NCBI RefSeq assembly: GCF_947172395.1
Contig: NC_069084.1
Span: 1,303,107 to 1,367,106, forward strand
Length of the DNA: 64,000 nt
Origin: Bicyclus anynana
Taxonomy: Eukaryota > Arthropoda > Insecta > Lepidoptera > Nymphalidae
Direction: 5' to 3'
Shown here piece by piece: positions 56,327 to 64,000 of the stretch. Positions within the stretch are counted from its first letter, which is position 1, and the number at the start of each line of letters is the position of its first letter. Position numbers and translations under genes: made by a program. The notes beneath the pieces are model-generated. The model saw only the letters and a list, made by a program, of their open reading frames with translations, was not told the origin of the DNA and did not search any database.

Positions 56327-56460
56327 GAAGACGCCCGCGACTTCGTCCACGTAAAACTCGATGTAAACTTTCAACTACCCCAACCCTACCCCGAGCCTTA
56401 GGGTGTGTAGATACTCTTCTTGTATATATTTTCCATACCAAAATAAACCCACAGCTAAAT
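56327..56460 (+). mobile_element. ACTAGCGGAC-type Lep repeat fragment
   Basis: AGACGCCCGCGACTTCGTCC, GTAAACTTTCAACTACCCCA and CAACCCTACCCCGAGCCTTA fit the ACTAGCGGAC-type layout. The first bases are lost. Confidence 0.6.
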
Positions 56461-56917
56461 TGTTTCTTTACGGAAAATGGTTCTACACTTTCCCACCGAA
56501 ATTAACTCCATGTGATTAACTAGTGATACATTGAATTCAATCAAAATTCCTACTGTTTTGTAACACCAAAAAATATGAATCATAATGGAATTCCAACATG
56601 TCTCATCATACTCAAGCTGAGATAAACAACACGTATTTGTATGGAATGCCCATACACTCACTCAGGGTTATCTATTTGGTTCGATGGCACCATGTGTGTT
56701 TATTGACTGACTGACTAATCGATGGTTTTGTAATCGAAATTTAACATGTATTGTTATCATTTGTGATGATGAATCCGTGCTTTCGACATTCCTATGACTG
56801 GTAACACAATCTAAATAGAATGGGAAAACTATGGCTACACAATTACTGTCTAGCCATACTTCTTCCTTTTCATTTGCCCATGCCCATGCATGGAAAGTAG
56901 TATGGTTGTTTATCTAT

Positions 56918-57075
56918 ACTAATATTATAAGAAGGAAAGATTTGATAGTTTGTATGTATGTATTTAATAGGCTTCGAAACTACTGAACCGATTTGAAAAA
57001 TTTTTTGCACTGTCGGGAAGCTACACTATCCCTGAGTGCTTTAGGCTATATTATATTAAAAAATAAAATAGGGAT
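56918..57075 (+). mobile_element. Lep-type repeat, other subfamily
   Basis: TCTATACTAATATTATAAGA, AATAGGCTTCGAAACTACTG, AACCGATTTGAAAAATTTTT and AAGCTACACTATCCCTGAGT give a layout parallel to Lep-H with different words. The right end is unclear. Confidence 0.65.
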
Positions 57076-57961
57076 TCTTCCTAAAACTCAAATAATGTAA
57101 CCCAAGGTGTAAAAAATTACCTAAAATATTGTTAACATCGAGTGTGCTGCAAAAACTATTGACGTAAAAATCAGTCGGTAGCATATTATTAATGCTACTT
57201 CTCAATTTTATCGAATTGATAAGAAGTAAGTATAAGAAGCAAATTACGAGGTTAAATTTTTATCCCCAAACGAGAACGGAGACGGGGATAAAAGTTGTCA
57301 GATAATAAAACAAAATCATATTAATCTCCCCCGTGTATTAGCTGTAATTTACGTATTTCTAAATTGCCAACTTTGATACAGTTGGCAATTTAGCTACAAC
57401 AAAATGATTTATGATGCCGTAAGAAAAATTTTGTTCATTCGCATTTTTGTGGAAACTTTTTAAGATTTTCTAACCTCGCGCGGGATTGCTTTCTTAGCTC
57501 AAAATACGTGTCTAGATTTTAAACTAACTCCATTATGATTTTAGACCATTTATTATTTTGATTTATTTCGTGCCCTACCCGTTGAAATGGTTGGTGTTTC
57601 AGAACTTTTTGAATGGTACTCCTTTTGAGAGTCTAAAATAATATGAAACATTATTTCTGACACGTTATAAGTAGGTTTAATGTAAGATAAAGTGGTATTT
57701 ATATAACCTCAGCAGTTAGCTCTTGTCGCCTCGGGGAAAGAGTTTGTGTTAATTAATTTTCGACCTTAATTTAATGTAAGCAATGTCAATAATAGTTTGT
57801 ATTATTACGTTATGTAAAGAAAATCGATAAGCCAATCATGTTAAATGGTGAAACTTTAGGTGAATTCCGCAGTTTTTCTCGAAGAGACTTATATTGTCAT
57901 CGTCATTATCATCCTAATTTAAGAGCACACCTCATCCTTCCTCCTTCCTTATAGGAATAGG
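57076..57961. other. Non-coding stretch with one hairpin
   Basis: Only the perfect inverted repeat at 57359-57393 stands out. Confidence 0.4.
57359..57393. repeat. Perfect 14-bp inverted repeat
   Basis: CTAAATTGCCAACT (57359-57372) pairs with AGTTGGCAATTTAG (57380-57393) around TTGATAC. There are no flanking duplications. Confidence 0.82.
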
Positions 57962-58212
57962 ATCATTATCATCTTCTTTAACGACCCATATTCGGCTCAC
58001 CGTTGTGCTCGAGTCTTCTCACAGTATGAGAGGGTCTTAGTCCACCATGCTGGCCTAATGCGAATTGGCTTCACACACGTAGAGATTTAAGACAATTCTC
58101 AGGGTTGCGGGTTTCCTCAAGATATTTTTCCTTCAGTTTGAGATATTTAATTTATTAAAATGCACATAACTGAAAAGCTGGAGGTGCATGCTCCGAACCG
58201 GATTCGAACTAG
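57962..58212 (-). mobile_element. SINE-A, inverted, head-truncated
   Basis: ATCATTATCATCTTCTTTAA, CCCATATTCGGCTCACCGTT, GCTGGAGGTGCATGCTCCGA and CCGGATTCGAACTAG follow SINE-A. The head past the B box is replaced by SINE-C sequence. Confidence 0.8.
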
Positions 58213-58224
58213 TTTCGGGCGGGC

Positions 58225-58444
58225 GGGGTTTTAGGTTAATAATGTTTTAACTTTTAACGATAATCATTAGGTCGGTCCCAGTCATTGTTAAAGCTCTCTG
58301 AGACACGGGGTGTTATTGTAACACCACCAACTTAGGAGTAAAAATTGTACTGAACATTTCTTATAAGAAACGCTCGGTAAGTACACAGCCTGGACTCCAA
58401 CCCAGGATCTCCACATAGGCTAACCATTGCACCAACGAGGCAAT
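58225..58444 (-). mobile_element. SINE-C, inverted, 3'-truncated
   Basis: From the right the head TTGCCTCGTTGGTGCAATGG and TTAGCCTATGTGGAGATCC lead to GGTTGGAGTCCAGGCTGTGT. The body has GTGTCTCAGAGAGC and TTAACAATGACTGGGACCG. It abuts the SINE-A copy at 57962-58212. Confidence 0.7.
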
Positions 58445-58859
58445 TAACTTATTAGTGTAAATTTTGATAATAATTAAAAAAAAACCAAACCGGTAGTCAC
58501 TATAAACATGTAAATTTAACTTTACAAAAGCGCTTGTAATGTAAGTGTAACTTGAAGATCCACTCTCAATTCTCCAGGATGAATTTTACAAAATATTGTC
58601 TATTATTACTATTGATAAATAATCTCAATGATAATAACTATACAAAAGGGTTATACAAATTAATTAATACAATCATGTTCCTTTGTTCACACAATCGCCC
58701 AAATCACGAATAATAAAATCAATTACTGTGATCAAAAGATTCAATATATCTTTGGTTAGCTTAAATCATGGCTATCAAAAAACATGGGTAGTTTTTTTTA
58801 TAAACAAGATACAGAAAAAACCGTGATAACTGATAACAATGCGTTTTGCTCTAAAATGA

Positions 58860-59270
58860 TCATTCATCATTATCCTAACAGATTGCTGGACATAAGCCTC
58901 TTGCATAAACTTCCAAATAAAACAGTCTCGCTGCAACCCGCTTCATGTCCTCGGTCCACCTAGTGGATCGCCCAACACTGCGTTTTCCGGTGCGGGGTCG
59001 CCATTCCAGCACCTTGGGAATGGGAACCCAACGTCCATCAGCTCTTCGAACTATGTGGCCTGCTTATTGCCACTTCAGTTTCGCGACTCACTGAGCTATG
59101 CCAGTGACTTTGGTTCTTCTGCGTTCTCCTCATTTCTGATTCGATCACGCAAAGAAACTCCAAGCGAGGGTCACAGTTATTGACTATGTCTCGGATCCGT
59201 AAGTCATCACTGACAACACGCACTGTTCCAAGACTTTCGTCTTCAGACACTGAGGAGTTTTGGACAGGAA
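58860..59270 (-). pseudogene. RTE LINE 3' fragment, inverted, reaching further into the RT C-terminal region
   Basis: On - from 59265 the translation gives LKTKVLEQCVLSVMTYGSET, the conserved segment after the RTE reverse transcriptase domain. A TAG replaces the expected Trp codon. The rest follows the RTE C-terminus to GGCTTATGTCCAGCAATCTG. This is the longest RTE piece on this side of the window, and multiple stops mark it as dead. Confidence 0.8.
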
Positions 59271-60167
59271 GATGTCGCGGAGAGCCCAACCGAGTTGGAT
59301 TCGCTAATATACTTGATTACTTCTTGTCAAAATTGGACCTACCTGACTGGATTGTGTATCCTAGGTATATTTAGATAGGTGCTCATCAACAATTTCGAGC
59401 GCAAAGTCCTCAACAATAACTGTGTGGAGCGGTACATGAGCGTTACACATCTAAAACTATCGTTATCAGACGTTAATGATAATGACTGGCTCTGACGGTT
59501 AAGCTAAGCTTGCCATAGCACAGGTGTGTAACCACGAACGGTTCCTTGTGGACTAGGGAATCCTAAAAAACGTTTTAATTTAATAAGTCTTTAAAATAAC
59601 ATGTATCGCTTTTCTTGATCCCAACAATAAAGCTAAATTTTGAAAGAAAGAGAGATTATAATTAACTAAATTACAAATACTCTACGGAAAAATTTATTGA
59701 AGAAAAAATAGACTCGCGCAATATTAAATAACAAACGTCCTTTGATAATAATTGTGCGTTAGAAACAGGATTTATATAACAAAATTCCAATTCCTTTAAG
59801 AATCAGAGACTAAAAGAAAAAACAAAGACGGGAAGTAAACATAAAAAATCAAATATCTATTCCATTAGCTGATTTGATGCAAAAATTTGTAGGAAGTTAT
59901 TACATAATTTTCTTTGCAGGTAGGGTAAGGTAACCAAACCATCCGTAACCACATTGAAAACAGACATGAATTAATTAAGGAAATATATATGTATTTTTAA
60001 TTTGTCTTGAGCTGGGAATTAAACACATTTAGTTATAAAGCAATATATTCCCAACGGAAAAAGAAGTTATCAAAAGGGTTCAACCTGAACGTATAACGTG
60101 AATTATAAAAAAATACATAAACAATATATTTTATTAATTGACGTCACATGTTCTTAATTTATACTAA
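59271..60167. other. Non-coding stretch, nothing recognised
   Basis: No element ends or coding frames are seen beyond the RTE fragment to the left. Confidence 0.4.
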
Positions 60168-60358
60168 TATATGAAGCTGAAGAGTTTGTTTGTTTTATTG
60201 ATTGATTGAACGCGCTAATCTCAGGAACTAGGTCCGATTAGAAAAATTCTTTAAGTGTTAGATAGTCCATTTATCGAAGAAGGCTATAGGCTATATATTA
60301 TCTCCGTACTCCTACGGAAACGGGAACTATGCGGGTGAAACCGCGCAGCGTCAGCTAA
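60168..60358 (+). mobile_element. Lep-H repeat, full-length
   Basis: ATACTAATATATGAAGCTGA, GAACGCGCTAATCTCAGGAA, TTTATCGAAGAAGGCTATAG, CCGTACTCCTACGGAAACGG and GAAACCGCGCAGCGTCAGCT are in order. Confidence 0.82.
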
Positions 60359-62101
60359 TTAATTTATAAAAATACAAAACCATAATAAATTAAGAAAACA
60401 AATTTCTGGACAAAATATCTAAGCGTGAGGATTAAAAATTCTGAGTTACTCATGATATGCCTATTTCGAAATCGGTTGAAAAACCATGTAATTCAATTGA
60501 TAAAAGATGAAGTTGGTTATTTAGTCAATAACTTTACGTTTAGTCTGTGATAATTGAATCATTTCAACAACCCTGAGTTCCCATTGTGAAGGATCCAGAG
60601 ATTCTTTAGCGCTTATTAAATTTTAACGTTTAAATAGTCAAAGCCGAGAGAGAGTCGCAATTTCGCGCACTATCTTTTTAAGAGTAACCGGCACTGTACG
60701 AGTAAATTAATTCTCCAGACGAAACTACTTCAGAATTCCTAATTATAGTGTAAAAATTGCAGTAGCATTCTGAAATTCGAATGGAAAAATGTAAAAATCT
60801 CTCCCGAGCTACAATTTAAACAAATTATATTTTAAATACTATTTGACATTGAATAGCGAAAAACTTGTACTTTTTAATATGAAACGCCGCGACAACTAAC
60901 GGCCTTGTCGTTTTGTTCTGTATTGTGTTGGAAATGAGTGCTGCGCTAATTAAAACACTTTTGTTTATTTTATATTAAAATAGGTTTTTGCTCTAACTTT
61001 TAATTACTTTAATAGGCTCTAATTTTATTGACTTTTGTTTTAAATTTCAATTTCTACAACAACAATAGCATTTTTTGTGTATTAAGAAACAGAGTTTAAA
61101 GGCAAAGTATTTTAGATAAATTGTTAGTTAATTAATGAAATATACCACTAAATTAATGTCCATTAAAACACAAAATTAGATATTTAATTTACTTAGATAT
61201 AGAGCATTACTTGAGAGAACTTTGACATAATAATGCTTAGGGTTGTCTATCAAATTTTTTACATTGGGTTTTCTTTCCAACGGACATTGATCGTTGTAAA
61301 GACAAACATTATCATACTGATTATACCATTAGAACAGCATCGAGGGTCTAAGCTCAATCCCCCCGCAAGTATAAGCCATTTGTGTGAAGTACACTAAGTT
61401 GAAGTGTAATAGTACTAATTTAAGTTCACGGTTTACTGTTCAGAACCAGCAGGACCAGGACAATTGTAAAGAACATTTTCTATTTGTTATATATCTAGTT
61501 TAAAGTTATTCTACGTAACGTATTCTACATACGTAAATTAACAAAATATGTCGCAATAAATATATTCCAGGAAATAAATTTGAATCGATACATTATAAAT
61601 CTTTACATTTCTTTTTTCTTAAAGAGCAGTTGCTCAAGCTTAAAAAGGTTTCTGGTTTGGTTGTCGTTGTTACGACAGAATCTGCAGAACTAAGCGGTAT
61701 TGTCATGACTGACTGACTTTCTTAAGTTTTATAATGTCTATCTGCAACAAGCTTTGAACTCAAAATGTGACAACCCTACGAGTGAGCAAGGCTCATGATA
61801 CACTACTTGAAAACTAGACCATTGTGGCATACTCTCTGGTGTCACGTTATACTATGACTATAAGCTCATAGACTAAGATCGAGAGAAGCCTTGTTGTATA
61901 GTTTGTAAATTAACCCATTGTTAATGCGCTCTAACATCACATAGCTGCCAGCTCTCAAAGTACACGTTCGGTGCGGTAAATTGGGGCATTGTTATTGCTT
62001 AGCTCTCTAGCATGCTATAGGTGCCGTCTCTTATACTATGATATGATTCACGGGTAATCTGCTTACTGACGTCACTACTACGTGATGTAGTTTGACGCTG
62101 A
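60359..62101. other. AT-rich non-coding stretch
   Basis: Only a weak SINE-C-like fragment at 61270-61385 was identified. Confidence 0.4.
61270..61385 (+). mobile_element. SINE-C-like 3' fragment
   Basis: TTGATCGTTGTAAAGACAAA, CAGCATCGAGGGTCTAAGCT and CCCCGCAAGTATAAGCC resemble the diverged SINE-C 3' part at 1.6-1.7 kb. Confidence 0.45.
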
Positions 62102-62685
62102 TTTATAGAGCAAGATACAGTTACATAAACTGACAGTTCTAGCTTCGCTCATCCAAATACTAAGTACTTCTTATCTATAATTCAAACAAACGGGTTAAAT
62201 CACATTGTTTTACAGGCGAAAGTTTATGTGTGCATTTTCGTTACTCCTTCTATAGACGTAACCTGGTGTACCAAATACATAAGCTACTTTTAATCCTGTC
62301 AAAGTCTATAGAGGACAAAGCAGGGTATTGTAGGACGTATGTGTTCCTGGCATGCCCTGACAATTGCTGCTTTTGCTCTATAGAGCAAGATATTACATGA
62401 ACTGACAGTTAGATCTAGCTTGGCACTTTCAAAAACAACGTAATCCCATAATAATTTAAACAAACGTGATAAAGCACACTATTGTAAAGGCAAAAGTTTG
62501 TGTTTTTTATTTACGAAGCAATTACTAAAGCGATTTGGGTAAATTTTGGAATGCAGATAGATTATACCCTGGCGTAACACAGGATGCTATTTATCCTAAA
62601 CATTAAACATTTTCGTACAATATCCTGCCATGTAGCAGGGTATTGCAGGACGTGTTTCATGCATGCCCTGAAAAATGTTGTTCTG
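62102..62685 (+). repeat. Old tandem duplication, two units of about 280-300 bp
   Basis: Unit 1 (about 62102-62377) and unit 2 (about 62380-62685) share ordered blocks: TATAGAGCAAGATA, AAACTGACAGTT/GAACTGACAGTT, AATCACATTGTTTTACAGGC versus AAGCACACTATTGTAAAGGC, and AGCAGGGTATTGTAGGACGT versus AGCAGGGTATTGCAGGACGT, then CATGCCCTGA. Spacing between blocks varies, so divergence is considerable. Confidence 0.78.
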
Positions 62686-62727
62686 TTATACCGATGGTTT
62701 TATCTGTGCTGTCTTCTTGATACATCA

Positions 62728-62800
62728 AATTTAAATTTCATTTATTTCAATTAGGCTTAGTTTACACTTCTGAAACGTCAAGTAAAATTTGAAGGTTCCA
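62728..62800 (-). mobile_element. LINE 3' tail fragment, inverted
   Basis: TTTAAATTTCATTTATTTCA and AATTAGGCTTAGTTTACACT, then CTGAAACGTCAAGTAA, match the inverse of the TTTGAC-type LINE tail. It abuts the diverged tandem duplication to its left. Confidence 0.6.
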
Positions 62801-62956
62801 AACAATGATGTTAGAAAAAGAGGTAGATAGATTATACGCGGACCGCAAGTGACACGTTAAAACTATGCTAATTAGCAAACCTGAGCTCAATCGCCACACT
62901 GTCATCGCGCCATTGACACCGCTAAAATATTTTTTGAGTTTCATCAACCCATATAT

Positions 62957-63240
62957 AGCCGTGATAGCCCAGTGGATATGACCTCTGCCTCCGATTCCAG
63001 AGGGTGTGGGTTCGAATCCGGTCCGGGGCATTCACCTCCAAATTTTCTAAATCCAAATTAAATATCACGTGTCTCAATCGGTGAAGGAAAATATCGTGAG
63101 GAAACATGCATACCAGAGAATTATCTTAATTCTCTGCGTGTGTGAAGTCTGCATTGGGCCAGTGTGGTGGACTATTGGCCTTACTCCTCTCATTCTGAGA
63201 GGAGACTCGAGCTCAGCAGTGAGCCGAATATGGGTTGATT
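62957..63240 (+). mobile_element. SINE-A, near full-length
   Basis: AGCCGTGATAGCCCAGTGGA, CCTCTGCCTCCGATTCCAGA, B box GGTTCGAATCCGGTCC, AGTGTGGTGGACTATTGGCC and CTCATTCTGAGAGGAGACTC end at GAATATGGGTTGAT. Confidence 0.87.
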
Positions 63241-64000
63241 TTTTGTGTGCCAGTTGTAAACTTCGAATGTGGTTTATGTAACCTATCTACCTTTTTTTAT
63301 TCTAATATCATTGGTTCCAAACGTCAAGCTTACCTGCTATATAAAGGAATTACAACGATGGTTATAAAAGCTTGTTCATAGTATATCACTGCAAGAAAAC
63401 GGGAATGAATAAAATGTCTGTGTAAGCTTATCTCGGCGCTGTTTATATTAAAACTTTAATCATTTTATTTAAACAGTATAAAAAGTTTATGTGGGACGTT
63501 TTAATCTCTTGATAAGGCGCGCTGTGAAATATTTTGTTTAATCTGTGGTAGAAATTGTTTGTTGCAGTTCTACGCTGTAGACCGTGTTAAGTATTATTAG
63601 TTTTTAGTTAAGTAGATTGATATACAAGGGATTAAAATGACGTGTTATATACTAGGGAGTAAATATAATACGCGTTCTAACAGGCAATATTTAAAAACAA
63701 TATTTTAATTTTATTTGCACGCAATTTGATTATTATCTTTTTAAAAGATGTTTTTTTATAGCACTTTGGTACCTAACAAGTGACAAAAAATACTTTTTCC
63801 CCAGAAATAAATATCTGCTTTTTTTCTCCCCGCTCTAGTATTTTTTTCTAGAACGTTGTTTTGATTTTCAAAATAGTTAAGGACTGACTTATAATCTATT
63901 ATTTATGGTTAAGTTATAATGTAATTTTTTTATTTTATTATCCAAAGCATCACACGTAATAATGCAAAAACCATAACTTAATCTTTGCCATGACTTATAA
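63241..64000. other. AT-rich non-coding stretch to the window end
   Basis: No frame, repeat family or element end was recognised. Confidence 0.4.

Noticed and set aside
1..64000. Host protein-coding gene
   Set aside because: No chain of exons with conserved domains was found outside mobile elements. Very short exons could escape notice without transcript data.

Overview
The window looks like non-coding (intergenic or intronic) DNA from a butterfly or moth. It is AT-rich and packed with repeats that recur across lepidopteran genomes: several tRNA-derived SINE families, LINE 3' ends with TTTGAC-type tails, RTE-type LINE ends with ATG-repeat tails, and short ACTAGCGGACGCC-type repeats that are probably Helitron-like. 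I found no convincing exon of a host gene, no rRNA or tRNA gene, and no CRISPR array. All recognisable protein coding belongs to mobile elements. The family labels SINE-A, SINE-B, SINE-C and Lep-H used below are mine.

The centrepiece is a complete 4.66-kb Harbinger (PIF/Harbinger) DNA transposon at 27083-31743. It has near-perfect terminal inverted repeats, a 3-bp CTG target duplication, and two convergent multi-exon genes that both read open after splicing. On + lies a 361-residue HARBI1-type nuclease/transposase (6 exons). On - lies a 241-residue Myb/SANT-like DNA-binding protein (5 exons). In known Harbinger elements the Myb-like protein helps the transposase reach the nucleus and transposon ends, so this copy has the parts of an autonomous element. 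A SINE with a 10-bp target duplication sits in transposase intron 3.

The second coding element is an internally deleted CR1/Jockey-type LINE at 51197-54260 (-). It keeps a coiled-coil ORF1 running into an SGNH-esterase-like domain, then jumps to the RT domain (FADD present). The endonuclease and the N-terminal RT part are gone.

Layout. 0-5 kb: Lep-H, SINE and RTE fragments. 5.3-5.6 kb: a 64-bp minisatellite. 7.8-8.6 kb: a hAT-type non-autonomous element. 9-16 kb: SINE, RTE and Lep-H fragments and a GCGAA microsatellite. 16-22 kb: LINE tails and a mariner-type MITE. 24.7-26.4 kb: an RTE end, then a LINE fragment split by a SINE. 27-31.7 kb: Harbinger. 32-38.5 kb: SINEs and a 705-bp mariner-type element with a SINE inside. 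41-42.5 kb: a TA-flanked foldback MITE and a TTAA-flanked MITE with hairpin tandem repeats. 43-50.8 kb: Lep-H, SINE and RTE fragments. 51-54.3 kb: the CR1/Jockey-like LINE. 55-64 kb: SINEs, an RTE fragment and an old tandem duplication. The unique stretches between may hold regulatory DNA, but this cannot be shown from one sequence.
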